The notes: generated by a model from the sequence alone, not told the origin. Counted from the first letter of the stretch, positions 34,337-45,584 are shown. The stretch: DNA of 64,000 nt from Protopterus annectens (GCF_019279795.1 NC_056727.1:1209329077-1209393076); one strand, 5' to 3'. Translations and numbers: made by a program.

Positions 34337-36394
34337 CTTTCCTCCCTTCTGTCCCTTAGGATAAGGTCTAGAAGGCGTGGAAAACGGACTCCACGGCAGA
34401 GAGTCTTACCATCTTGCTCGCATCTGGTGAGGGTATTCTTCACCTGAGGTCCGAACAATTCCGAACCGTCAAAGGGGGTGTTGGTGAAGGACGCCTTGAC
34501 GGGATCGGCAAAGTTACAGAGTCGCATCCAAGCGTGACGTCTCAACGCAACGCCTGTGCCAGCGGCCCTACTCGCTCCATCGGCTGCATAAGAGATAAGC
34601 CGCATGGAGGAGTTAACAATGGAGTTCAGGGTAGCCAGCTGAGAGTTTATTTTGTCCTTAAACCCCGCATCAGAAGGATCCTGTACCGTTTCACCCAGCT
34701 CTTTGAGCAAGTCTCTCTTAAGGCGGGTAAAATGACAAACAGTTCAGCGATCGCATAGAAAAGGTCGCTGAAGCAAAGGTCCGCTTGCCGTACCTGTCCA
34801 TGGTCCTGGACTCTCTGTTAGGAGGATGAACAGATACAGAAGGATCAGCCAATTCCTTTTTAGTGGCTGCTGCTACCACCATAGCATCAACTGAAACACC
34901 TTTGGTGAGAAAGGATTTGTCATCTGGCGCAGAAATAAATTTAGAAGGCCTCCTAGGGGTAGGTTCCATTGAATCAGGAGCTGCCCACGCCTTTCTAGCC
35001 ACTACCTCCATTAGTGGGTCGAAAGGGGGAGACACCCAGGAGGTGGAAGGGCGAGATCCAAAGGCGTCAAGGTAAACCGACTCGTCCTCGGAAGGTTTGA
35101 GAGTGGACCAATTTCCCCTCTGTCTTAGGATTTCCAGGATGTCTGAAAAGGAGACATCCTCAGAGGGGGATCTGGGGGAACCTTCTGACTCATCCAAGTC
35201 GGTGTCCGACGTGACAGACTCGAGGGAGTCTATGTGCTTCCTCTTGCACTTTCTTTTCCTAGGGGGTTCCCCTGAAACTTCAGGGGAGCCCTCAGAAGAG
35301 GAGGAGACACCCAAGGTGGGTACCCTATGCTTTGGATCTCTGCTGTCAGGTGTAAGAGGATGGCCAGAGACCGTAACAGGCACTACAGAGGGAGGAGCCG
35401 CAGAACCTAACCTTGGAGTGGACACTGGGTCCAGCACACTCCTCATCACCTCGAAAGCTCCCCTATCAGATACCAAAGGTAGCACCGGCTCCGAAGAGAC
35501 CAGAACCGCCCCCAGAACCGACAGAGAAGGCTCTGAGAATGATGTCGGGGCCGAACTAACCAGAGCCGAAGCTCTGAGAGGGAGAGTGGGGTCGGACAAG
35601 GGTCCGATGCCACTCGCCCTCTTGGAGCCGACAATGGAGTCTCGGCGCCCGGACCTCTCCACGGATGGAACCAATGAAGAGGTCGGAGCCGACGACACCG
35701 GAGCCGAAGGAGGAAGTATCAGCTCCGACGTGGGCAAGGTCACGGTTCCGACAAACTCCGGCTCCGAGCTCGAGAGATGAGCCGGAGGAGGAATGGACAG
35801 CTGTATCGAAGGAGCCACAGTCTGGTGAGATGGGCTCTGGAGCATTTGGGCCAGCGCCTGAGATTTTATGAGTCTACTGACCACCCTCTCGATGTCGTGG
35901 TCGGACAGCCTGGATGACCTCAATGAATGAGTCCTATGACTCCGCTCCGATAGGAGAGGGGACCTCGGAGCCGATCTGACGGACTCTAGCGAAGGGGACC
36001 TAGAGCGCTTGCACGCTGGGGTCGGCTCCGATGATGGTTTCTGAGCGGAAACCACTTTGCTCGCCTCGGAGCCAGCCGGAACCGAGGTCGGAGCTGTCTC
36101 GATAACGCCAGCCCTCGGCTCAGAAGCTGGAGCCGAGGGTTTGGTGGTTTTTGACGACTTCCCCGAGCCAGACTTGGACGGGGAATCATCAGGCTTTAAC
36201 AAGCCCCTTAGGATGAGCTTGTTACGCCTTTCCTGCAGGACTCTTGAACTAAATCCGTGACAAACGGAACAAGAGTCCTGCAGGTGTAAAGGCCCCAAGC
36301 AATAAACACAAGAAGTGTGACTGTCTGTCAGAGACATTTTCTGACAGCACGAGTCACACTTCTTGAATCCCGAAACCTTAGGGTCCTTTGACAT
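34291..36394 (-). pseudogene. DIRS D gag-like protein (one frameshift)
   Basis: 558 codons open from the ATG at 36394: CDSCCQKMS...HTSCVYCLGPLHLQDSCSVC (zinc-knuckle spacing), a long Ser/Pro-rich linker, then FSDILEILRQRGNW, VSVDAMVVAAATKKELADPS and MDRYGKRTFASATFSMRSLN. After a shift near 34720-34760 the rest (34291-34710) gives RRHAWMRLCNFADPVKA and FDGSELFGPQVKNTL. Longer than family I gag because of the linker. Packaging role inferred. Confidence 0.75.
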
Positions 36395-36700
36395 CCTGAA
36401 AAAAAATAAAAGGGAACACAGTCAGTCCATACACACACACTTATTTAAGTTAAGGAGAACTGACTAAAAACCCACACACACACTGAAAGGGGTGGGGGAA
36501 AAGTAAGGAAAAGCCCGTAGGCCCAAGATAAAAAACTAACTAAAGAAAGGGAAAAAGGGCTACCGAAAAGGGTAAGGCAGTTAGAAGGGACCTAAAGAAG
36601 GGTAACTAACTGGAAAAAAACTACTGAGACTGAATAAATATCTGAAAAAGTACTTACTGACCAGAGCCGGTAAAAACAGACTACCTCGCAGCGAAGCGGC

Positions 36701-36858
36701 AAACGAGATCTGGGGAGTTAGCGCATGGTATTGTGGGATATAGGGCTGCCTCGAGCCGGTAAAAATAGCTCTCGAGCTATAGTATAGGCCGAGTCGGAGA
36801 CGAGGATCGGCTCCGAACCCATCCAGCAAGAATGAAGGCGAGAATGACAACTTAACAT
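36701..36858 (-). repeat. DIRS D left terminal repeat
   Basis: Inverted partner of 30732-30918. The leader up to the gag start at 36394 (36395-36700) is not coding on the minus strand in the gag frame. Confidence 0.8.
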
Positions 36859-38534
36859 CAAGCAATATTTGATGCCTAAAGGCATCAGTGGGAGTTAACA
36901 GCAGATGCACCTGGAGGTGTCAATCGGATGTAATGAGTTAAGAGAAGACAGTAAGGCATCTGGAAACTCCAGAGGGTGGCAATGCTAGAGCAAAGCCATC
37001 TTTAGCTACCATTGAAGCTTCCTCATATGAAGTTTAAACTATCCAAGGGAAGCATGGAAATTAGATGCCATGAATCCTAAGGATCTGGGAATGAGAGAAA
37101 GGGGAAGCACAGGCTGGCAGTAGGCTGTCAGACAGAAACTTGGGAGAAGGAAGAGCCCAGCACTGGAATGGTATTGATTCTGCAACCCACAAAAAATATT
37201 GTCTTGTAAAGGAGTGAAAAATGACTTATTGAGATTGATGGCAAATCAGACACTGCAAAGAAGCATGGTAAAGTGCAGATTCTGAAGAAGCCAAGACTGG
37301 GAGGGAACCTGAAGAAGTTGATCGTTCAGGTGTGGGAATACCTGGATCCACTGAAGCCTGTAAAAGGCTATGACAGTGGCCAGAAATTAGGTAAATACCC
37401 TTGGGACCATAGAAAGACCAAAGTGCAAAGCAGAGACCTGAAAATGACAAGAACGAATAGAGGAATGTAAAAACTTCCTGAAGATAAGGTGAATGGGAAT
37501 ATGAAGACAGGTGTCCTTTAGATCCAATGAGACCATGAATGCTTGTGAAAGTAAGACAGGAAACAAAAGTCTGGAGGGAAAGCATCCAGAAAGAAGGACT
37601 CTTTAGAAAGGTGATGAGAAGGGAGAGGTCAAGAACAGGTCTCCATGACCCCTCTTTTCTGGGACCAGAAACAATCCGGAATAAAACCTTGTTCCTCTTG
37701 GAATTCTGGAATGGGCTGGATGGGTCCCTGACCCTGCAGGACCACAGAAATGTTATGAAGTTGGTCTGGAGGAGGTTGAGGATGACCTGAGGAGGTGGGG
37801 GCCGGATTTCCACACCACAAAATAACCGTGACAGACAATGGAAAGAGCCCAAGAGTCTGAAGTAATCTTCTGCCAGACAAGGAGAGAGAGAAAGCTTAAC
37901 AGACAGTAGAACTTGGCTGAGGGGAGGGAGAGAAACTATGTCAGATGGATGCAGATTTGTCCCAAAAAGGGAGACTTGAGTATTAAAAGTCTGGGCAGGT
38001 TTATGAGAAAACATGCACTTAGGAGCTGATGAGGTTGCTTACGTACAAAGGCAAACTTGTGACAGTTTCTCTGAAATTTGGGGATAGGAGAAACAAAAAT
38101 TTGTTTAAAATTCAGCATAACCTTACCTCTTGTATAGTCTTAAACAGGTCAGTAGCAGCAGTACCAAAAAGATTTTGGTTGTCCAAAAGAGAATCAAGGA
38201 GCTTGGTCTTAATATCATCAGGTATGGCCTAGAGGTGAAGCCAAGAGTACCTCCTCATAACTGAACCTGAAGCAACAGCTCCAGAAGATGCATCAGCTAC
38301 ATCATAACTACATTTAATATTGTGACAGGCTAGATAGGAAGTGGAACTCAATAAGGAAGGGGTAGTCTTGCTTTCAGAGTCTTGTATTGAGACAAGAGAG
38401 TCATGTATTGAGACTAAAGGGCCACAGCAAACCTAGTGACATGGATCTGATAATTTATCAACAAAAAAGCTGCAATGGTTACCTCCAAAAATTCCAACAA
38501 CCTCCAAAGTGCGCAAGTACAGCAGCAGTGCAGG
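36859..38534 (-). pseudogene. DIRS X RT and gag remnant
   Basis: Minus-strand pieces in mixed frames: an EGSWRPVLDLSLL start (37226-38014), LDLKDTCLHIPI-like motif A, ALHFGLSMVPRVFT-like motif B and FPHLNDQLL in place of YLDD. LGFMASNFHASLG and LHMRKLQW follow. Above 38110, gag-like DDIKTKLLDSLLDNQNLFGT remains. Similarity is lost near 38530 at an A-run. X is the host of C and D. Confidence 0.65.
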
Positions 38535-38698
38535 GCCAAAAAAAATCAAGAATCAAAGCATAAAAAGTGGGCAGCACAAAAAAAAAAAGTGAATTCAAAA
38601 GCTATTTAATAATATTCAATAAATATCAAATAAGCATCATCACATATGCATACCCGTTTCGGACAAGCCTTCTTCAGTGCAAACGCAAAACATTACAT
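38535..38698 (-). mobile_element. Penelope-like 3' end fragment G
   Basis: Short non-coding fragment that carries a hammerhead-like core on the minus strand and A-rich blocks at both sides. No RT or GIY-YIG coding. The call rests on that motif and is tentative. Confidence 0.4.
38655..38677 (-). ncRNA. Hammerhead-like core in fragment G
   Basis: The minus strand reads CTGAAGA, AGGCTTGTCC (short stem-loop) and GAAACG. This fits the CTGANGA...GAAA hammerhead core; helices I and III were not established. Found in PLE ends in many animals. Confidence 0.45.
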
Positions 38699-39028
<330 letters not shown>

Positions 39029-39034
39029 TACAAA

Positions 39035-39240
39035 GTACAGTTTTGTACCTACCATAAATGTAGATGTTAGAGTGCATACACTGCTACAGTCATTACACTT
39101 GGGTTATCCTGTCGGCCTGAGTTCCAAAGTCTTAGTCCGGCGTCAGTTGCTGTCGCCTCCTCCTTGATGTCAGTGTGACAGGGGTATATAAGATGCAGCC
39201 GACACCATTTTCTTCAGTGTTACTTGCCCCAGATATCAGG
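39035..39240 (+). repeat. DIRS E right terminal repeat
   Basis: Starts GTACAGTTTTGTACC. Contains GGGTATATAAG (about 39181). The CRE site is mutated to TGATGTCA. Inverted match to about 55155-55352. Confidence 0.8.
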
Positions 39241-39399
39241 TGCCCCCAAAAAGGTAGGCAATTCAAATTGCTAATAAAACATACATAAGAAAAGCAATCA
39301 ACATCTTTCAGTTACCAGCAAATACTCCCCCATAGGTAGTAAAGGGTAGAAGACATAGGTACATACCAGCAAGTAAGAGGGGAAGGAGGGAGGGTAACC

Positions 39400-39497
39400 T
39401 GGACTGCAGCAGTGTATACACTCGAACATCTACATTTATGGTAGGTACAAAACTGTACTATGCTCGTGTTACACTGCTGCAGTCATTACACTTGGGT
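39400..39497. repeat. DIRS E internal complementary region
   Basis: ACACTCGAACATCTACATTT and flanks (right outer end), then CTATGCTCGTGTTACACTGC and flanks (left outer end), both in reverse complement. Confidence 0.85.
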
Positions 39498-39529
39498 AGA
39501 ATCCCAAAGCTGAGGTAGGGTGGCTGGTT

Positions 39530-40672
39530 TTATAAGGCATTGGGAGTGGCTATAAGGCCCTGCAGCACTGCAGTGGCAAAGCCAGCTCTGGATTTTGAGT
39601 AAAGAGGCAGATGGTAATGCTTGGTGAAGGTATGCACAGAACACCAAGTTGCTGCTTCCAAAATGTCCTTGGTAGGTACTCCTCTGAGGTAGGCAGTTGA
39701 AGTGGCTGTTGCCCTGGTGGAGTGAGATCTAATGCTGTTAGGTACAGGTTTCCCATGGTGTGTATAGCAGAAACATATACAGTGTCCTATCCATTTTGAA
39801 ATAGTCTGTTTTGAAATGGCTTTTCCCTGTGCTCCTGCAGCATATGCTACCAACAATTGCTCAGTTTTTCTGAAAGCTTTGGTTTTGTCCAAGTAGAAGC
39901 GTAACTGCCTGTGTATGTCCAAAGAATTCAGTAGTCTCTCCCCTTTATTCTTTGGATTTGGATAAAAAGTTGGCAAGTGAATAGTTTGGTTTAGAGCCAC
40001 ACTTGATACCACCTTTGGCATAAAAGTAGGGTTAGTTCTTAAAGACACCCTGTCTTGGTGGAAAATGATGAAAGGTTCCACTGCCATTAGTGCCTGTAAT
40101 TCTGAAACTCTTCGTGCTGATGTTATTGCCAAGAGCAGAGCAGTTTTCCAAGAGATATATTTTAAATCTGCTGTGTTAGCTGGCTCAAAAGGAGGTAAAG
40201 TTATTTTTTCCAACACGAAGTTGAGGTCCCAAGTTGGAGTAGGTGCTCTACGGGGCGGTCTTATGTTTTTAGCCCCTCTGAAGTACTGTTTTAGCAAGGG
40301 ATTAGAGAAAATTGGTGGATCCGTGTTGTAATGAGCAGAGATGGTAGAGGCGTGGATCTTGACGGATGAAAAAGAGAGGCCTCTGTCCAGCATCTCAGTT
40401 AAATATTGTAGTATCTGAGGAATATTTGGGACAAGAGGGTCAAGGCTGTGAGCCTGGTTCCAGGCACAGAATCTCTTCCATTTATCCGAATAGGCTTTCC
40501 TGGTACTAGGCCTTCTGGCCTCCAGAATGACATCCATAACAGCTTTGGAGAGAGGCATTGCTTGCTTGACTAAGGAATCTTCCAAGCAGCCAGGTTTAAA
40601 GTCTTTAGCTGGCTGTGAAGTATCTGATTGTTGTGCTGAGTCAGAAGATGTGGGATTTGAGGCAAAATCCAC
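39530..40672 (-). CDS. DIRS E tyrosine recombinase, intact ORF
   Basis: A 380-codon open frame, the only uninterrupted DIRS recombinase here. It would insert the circular element DNA into chromosomes. N-terminal SAM-like arm with RRPSTRKAYSDKWKRFCAW (about residues 50-70). Catalytic core: AITSARRVSELQALMAVEPF (first Arg), SLDIHRQLRFYLDKTKAF, the HxxR box in SHSTRATATSTAYLRG and HTFTKHYHLPLYSKSRAG with the candidate Tyr near residue 350. The ATG at 40672 lies inside the overlapping methyltransferase frame, which ends at 40570. Other DIRS E genes are broken, so any activity could serve other family I copies in trans. Expression is unknown. Confidence 0.85.
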   Translation of the reverse strand: MDFASNPTSSDSAQQSDTSQPAKDFKPGCLEDSLVKQAMPLSKAVMDVILEARRPSTRKAYSDKWKRFCAWNQAHSLDPLVPNIPQILQYLTEMLDRGLSFSSVKIHASTISAHYNTDPPIFSNPLLKQYFRGAKNIRPPRRAPTPTWDLNFVLEKITLPPFEPANTADLKYISWKTALLLAITSARRVSELQALMAVEPFIIFHQDRVSLRTNPTFMPKVVSSVALNQTIHLPTFYPNPKNKGERLLNSLDIHRQLRFYLDKTKAFRKTEQLLVAYAAGAQGKAISKQTISKWIGHCICFCYTHHGKPVPNSIRSHSTRATATSTAYLRGVPTKDILEAATWCSVHTFTKHYHLPLYSKSRAGFATAVLQGLIATPNAL

Positions 40673-41546
40673 GGTGGTCCTTGTGCCAAGTTATTTAAGA
40701 TTGGGTACCAGTGCTGGCGTGGCCAGTCTGGGGCAATCAGGATCATCTTTGGCTCTTCTTGCCTGGCTTTTACGAGTACCTTTGGAAGGAGAGGTAGTGG
40801 TGGGAAAGCATATACTTGTAGGTTTTTCCAGCTGAATGAGAGGGCATCCACTTTCCATGCATGTGGATGGTAAGTCCTTGTGCAGAATTTCTGTAGCTGG
40901 CAGTTCATTGGGGATGCAAACAGATCTATGTCCGGGCTCCACCATTTTTGTGTTATCTTTCTGAATATTTGTGGATTCAATTCCCATTCGTGGGGATCCA
41001 TGATGTTTCTGCTTAAGTCGTCTGCCAGTGTGTTTTTCTCTCCTGGCAGGAACTTTGCTCGCAGATGAACCTGATAGGTTAGAGCTGTGTTCCACATGGT
41101 CATGACTTGTCTGCAGAGGGGATAAGAGTGAGTGCCCCCTTGCTTGTTTATGTACCACATAACTGTGGTGTTGTCTGCTTTTAGTAGTAGTTGTCCTGGA
41201 TGCAGAAGTCACTGAAAGCTACAAGGGCATTTTGTACAGCTAGCATCTCTTTTTGATTGATGTGAAGATGCCTTTGTTCTGCGAGCCACTTGCCCTGAAT
41301 ACATTTTCCTGCCATGTGTGCTACCCAGGCGTAATCCGATGCATCTGTTGTCAGTGTTTGCCTGGCTGTGGGTTGAGTGAAAGGCTGTCCATTGTTGAGG
41401 TGACAAGCTTGAGCCCACCATCAAAACTCCTGTTGAAGGCAAGGAATTAGTGGTATAACTGTTTCCAAACTTTGACAGTGTTGAGACCAGACACTCTTTA
41501 GGTACCATTGTAGTTTTCTCATATGCAGTCTGGCATATGGAATTAG
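40570..41546 (-). pseudogene. DIRS E RNase H and putative methyltransferase
   Basis: 40570-41160 is open: MWYINKQGGTHSYPLCRQ (RNase H end), GEKNTLADDLSRN, PDIDLFASPMNCQLQKFC, VDALSFSW, YAFPPLPLL and MILIAPDWPRQHW, ending LNLAAWKIP. The RNase H first part at 41209-41568 is in another frame. The RT is on the far side of the hAT insertion (52309 on). The methyltransferase assignment follows known DIRS organisation; catalytic motifs are not proven here. Confidence 0.7.
41539..41546. repeat. hAT-like target duplication, left copy
   Basis: GGAATTAG, identical to 52301-52308. The 8-bp length is typical of the hAT superfamily. Confidence 0.9.
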
Positions 41547-41599
41547 CAGTGGCGGCTGGTGACTTCAAATCAAAGGGGGGCTGCAGGAGACAGCTGAAT

Positions 41600-44000
41600 G
41601 GGTGGTGTCAATTGGAAGGGGTGTGGCCAACTAGAAAGTGGAGGAGCTATGCTCAAAACCACAAAAACTAACTAAATACACTGCCCTGGGTGCCAAACCG
41701 TCATTATGAGAGTCCAATCAAGACAAAATGAAGTGTAGAAGAATAAAAATATTTCAATGCATTGGCTGCATGACAGCTTACTTAATATCTAGATGGAAAC
41801 AAAAAGGTTGTGAGGCATGAAAAAATAAATTACTTTTTAAATACATTAATGGAATGCCAGTCAAAATCAAGTATAAAAAAAACAAGCAGCACTCAACTCA
41901 AACCACTTCTTGCACTGCAGTTCTAATTATACTTTATATTCAGCTTTATTAAAGTACCAAGTAACATGCTGAAAGTAGAAATCTTTGATGCCCCCACTTG
42001 TAAAAATGTTTCTTATCCAAAAAAGACCTGCTGCCTGACAACTATCTACTTGTTTCATGGGGAAAACATGATCAAAGTAAAAAATGAAAAGCAAACAAGA
42101 AATAAACTCAAGATGCATTGCTTAAAAGGATTACTGTACAGGTTATGGACCACACAATTGGCATTCTGTTTAGTTTATGGGTAAAGCCTGCAGAGATGAC
42201 TGGAAGTCTCCAAGTGTAATGAGCTTCTTAAAATAATGTAATCCTGTCCTTTATTACAAATACTGTCATATGCATTTCAATACCCAAGGCTTATACATTA
42301 ACTTAAGTATTCTCTACATGGCAACAACAGAAAGGCTTTCAATGTTGGCAATTCTTTAACAGTATGCTTATTAAAGCTTACTTGCATCTTACGATCTCAG
42401 CCAAGCTTACCTGATGGTCATTAAAGTATTGCTACTTAAACACAGAGCAACAGGTACTTTGAGTAATAAGCATAAATCAACAGTACAAAAAATATGACAG
42501 AAACCAGACCATTCTGCAAAAATCAAGGACAGATGAAAAGCCACTCTAGTACTTGTGTCTACCTTGGATGGGGGGGGGGGGGATACTCTGCACATTTACA
42601 CTGCATAACTACTCCTTGCCTTGCTTCGACACATCCAGAGTCACTACATGGGGGAGTGGGGTACAACAAGTATGTCACAATTTGAAATGTCTCTGGCTGA
42701 CTGTGATGGCCCTGACACATTTGTCATACCTCTCAACCTCAGAGCAAGAAATCTGGACAAGGCCATACAAAGAAGTGGGACAAAGGACCAAAAATAAGGA
42801 CAATTTTTAAATACTGCTCTTATAAACTTAGAAAGATAATAGAATAGGTCTTGCATTAGTATGAATTTTCTGAATGGTATGAAATCTGAAACTCAAATGT
42901 CTGTCATTATTTTCTAACTTCAGTCTTTAATGATTTGTCACTAATTTGCCAAACAAAATACAATTTTATGAAAAATGGACCAAAATGTGATGTAAAAATA
43001 TAAAATAGCCACACAATACAGCTGGGAACCTGTCAAAGAAGGGACACTTTAATATTAGTACTACTAACTTGAGCAGCTGACAAAATAAAAGTATCTACAT
43101 GCATTTCTGAAATAAAAGTAATCTATAACTCTGATTATTACAGTCATTTCTTAATTGTAAACCCCTCCATGTTTTCTTCCAAAATTGTTATTTTGCGGAG
43201 GGATTATTAGGGGGAAGAGCAACATTTTGAGCCAAAATCAGGGACAGTTGAGAGGTTTGGCTATGTCTAATTCTATAAAGCAATTTATTTGCATGTACCT
43301 CTCAACCTGTTAATGCAATAAATCTGGACAAGGCCAAATATATTGGGGGAACATATAAACAGTACTAAAAATTGCTCTTGTATAAACTGAGACAGTTGAT
43401 AGAACAACAGGTCTTACTTTAGCATGCATTTTTCTGAAGGTTATGAAGTCTAAAACTCAGTGTGTCATTGTTTAGTGACTTGATTCCTAAATGATTTACC
43501 AGAAAACCACAAATTTTATGAGGAACAAACCAAAAATAAGAAGCAAAAATCTATTCATTCTTTGAAAATCTGGACAGTTGGAAGGTATAGTTCAGCTGGG
43601 CTGTCTTTAAGTTTGCCACCCTTCCCCCTCACAAAATCATGGTCGAATGGAGCCTCCCCCTGCAGCCATTCCAATGATCCATTACTTGGCTATTTCACTC
43701 CATTTATCATAAACACTAATGTGCATACTGATTTACTTCTATGATGATTTGGACTTCATTTGAAAGTTTTATTTTGCATTTTACAGCACAAACACTAAGA
43801 CATCTGCTAAACAAACTTAGCATTAAAACTTCTCTGCCCTTGAAATTCACATTCATTGAAACAGCATTGAAACCCACATTCAAAGAAAATACATTTTACC
43901 AGTGGCAGATACAGATTAATTATGGGCTGTTTTCAAATCATAGGCCCCTTGCATATGAAACATACATGTGCTCTTTGATACACCTTCCTATTGTTTTGAA
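41600..44000. other. hAT interior, non-coding, with recurrent motif
   Basis: No convincing coding frame. A phrase like CTCTCAACC...AATCTGGACAAGGCC...AAAAATAAGGACAA recurs at about 42728, 43296, 45052 and 45143, as if the interior had grown from diverged internal duplications. A G-run lies at 42571-42582. Confidence 0.5.
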
Positions 44001-44012
44001 TATTTTTCCAGT

Positions 44013-44144
44013 AAACTATGAAACAAAATGCATGCACCAATACTGACAAAACTGCCCAATTCAGAACATCTTTCCAGTAAACAATGAAACAAAATGCATG
44101 CATCCGTAATGACAAAACTGCCCAGTTCAGAACATTTCCATCAT
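44013..44144. repeat. 66-bp tandem repeat, two copies
   Basis: AAACTATGAAACAAAATGCATGCA through CATCTTTCCAGT, repeated directly with minor changes from 44079. Confidence 0.75.
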
Positions 44145-44164
44145 AAAAGTCTACTCAAACTTCT

Positions 44165-44270
44165 ACAGTCCACCATTATTCAGTAAATATGCACAATTCT
44201 ACAGTCCACCAGTATCAGTAAATATGCACAATTCTATAGTCCACCATTATCAGTAAATATGCACAATCTC
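44165..44270. repeat. About 37-bp tandem repeat, three copies
   Basis: TCAGTAAATATGCACAATTCTA followed by AGTCCACCA occurs three times in a row with small differences. Confidence 0.75.
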
Positions 44271-44799
44271 TGAAGAAGTAAAAAAGTCATCTAAATAATT
44301 CCACATTAAATAAATCTGTAACTAATGAAGAGGTTGCTGATAGCAAACACCTTTATATTTCATGGTTTCATCGAAAAATAAAGTGTCTGATGCCCCTGAG
44401 GAATAAATTGCCTACATTACATTAAAAATGATAAGCTAGTAATATTGCAATAGGAAATGGATGGCAAACTGATAACAGGTGCATAGTTAGTATCTTAACT
44501 TTTTCAGTACGGCAGCATTCAACCTTTGTGGGAGTAGAACCAACAACCTTCTGCATCAAAAGCAAGTACACAACCTGTTGTGCTATTAACAATGCAAGCT
44601 GACTTAGCATAAGCAGCACTAAACTTCTCTTCCCCTGCAGCTCTCAGCTCCTTGTAAAATCTATTCAATACTCAACTGCATCTCAACTACGCAGTAAAAT
44701 CTGGAAAAAGTCAAATTTATTGGGGGGGGGGATCAAAAGCCCAAAAACCAGGGACACATTAAACATTGCTTGTATAATCTTGGAAAGTTGCTAGAATAA

Positions 44800-44998
44800 A
44801 ATGCTATTTTACCACCATACATTTTACTGCCAAGGTCCCTGTGCAAGAGAGTCAGAGCAACATACCACTATGCCAAATCAGCTACTTTGTGAAAGAAAAA
44901 TGCTGTGTTACCACCATACATTTTACTGCCAAGGTCCCTGTGCAAAACAGTCAGAGCAACATACCACTACTACATATCAGCTGCTTTGTGAAAGAGCG
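44800..44998. repeat. 99-bp tandem repeat, two copies
   Basis: Starts AATGCTATTTTACCACCATA at 44800 and AATGCTGTGTTACCACCATA at 44899. Both include TTTTACTGCCAAGGTCCCTG and end in TTTGTGAAAG. Confidence 0.8.
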
Positions 44999-45326
44999 GA
45001 AGACTGAAACTTAAATGGCTATCATTTAATGAATTCAGTTCTCACCATAGCTGTCAACCTCTTAGCAGAAAACACCTGGACAAACACAGTAATGAGGGAA
45101 TACAGCCCTCAAGCATATTCACTGAATTCAGTTCTTGCCATAGCTGTCAACCTTAGCACAAAAAACCTGGACAAAGCCAATGATGGGGTAATACAGTCCC
45201 AAAAATAAGGACAAATTTCAAATATTCATCTCATAAACTTAGGTTGTGTTACTATGTATTTTCTGAAGAATATGAAGTCTGAAATTCAAATGCCTGTCAA
45301 TTTTACTTCTGACGGAACAAAAACAA

Positions 45327-45512
45327 TTTTCAGCAGAGGCCCAGGGGGAAATACTGCAGACACATGTCTTTGTAAAATGGCAGGACACCAGAGCAAATCC
45401 ACACAAACACAGGGATAAGATGCAGACTCCACACAGAAGGCACCCCAGCCAAGAATCAAACCAGAAAACCTATAGCTGTGAAGCAACAATGCTACCACTG
45501 CACCATCAAATA
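45327..45512 (-). mobile_element. tRNA-derived SINE-like copy 1
   Basis: The minus strand shows TGGTGCAGTGGTAGC (A-box-like) and GGTTTGATTCTTGGC (B-box-like), then TGTGTGGAGTCTGCATCTT and TGTTTGTGTGGATTTGC. The same unit recurs at 51454-51632. Pol III promoter activity is inferred from the boxes. Confidence 0.6.
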
Positions 45513-45570
45513 AAATGTAAGGAATTAAACATTCAGAAACCTGAAGTCTGACATTCAAATGCCTGTCAAT

Positions 45571-45584
45571 TTTATTTAACATTT
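45571..45584. repeat. PLE target duplication, left copy
   Basis: TTTATTTAACATTT, identical to 51406-51419. Confidence 0.9.

Larger units (their letters stand above)
30732..36858 (-). mobile_element. DIRS D, structurally complete (family II)
   Basis: 6.13-kb element with its own terminal sequence (AAGAAGTTATGTCTTACC outer right end; CTTAACAT left end), distinct from family I. Terminal repeats 30732-30918 and 36701-36858 are almost identical. Order on the minus strand: gag, RT/RNase H/methyltransferase, recombinase, internal complementary region, right repeat. It carries about four lesions (gag shift near 34720-34760, RT stop at 33974, a poly-C shift at 33018-33027, a recombinase shift near 31770). 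Inserted in DIRS X. Confidence 0.9.
39035..41546 (-). mobile_element. DIRS E (family I), 3' fragment
   Basis: Right terminal repeat, internal complementary region, recombinase and RNase H/methyltransferase part. Interrupted at 41546 by the hAT-like element. The remainder is 52301-55352. Without the insert, E is about 5.56 kb, equal to B and C. Confidence 0.9.

Noticed and set aside
35097-35780. A 227-codon plus-strand open frame
   Set aside because: It is antisense to the Ser/Pro-rich linker of the DIRS D gag, which explains the lack of stops.
42494-42810. Short plus-strand frames in the hAT as transposase
   Set aside because: No hAT dimerisation or catalytic motif, and the frames are short and interrupted.
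45327-45512. Genuine tRNA gene
   Set aside because: A- and B-box-like blocks are present, but no cloverleaf could be drawn and the unit continues into SINE-like sequence and is duplicated.
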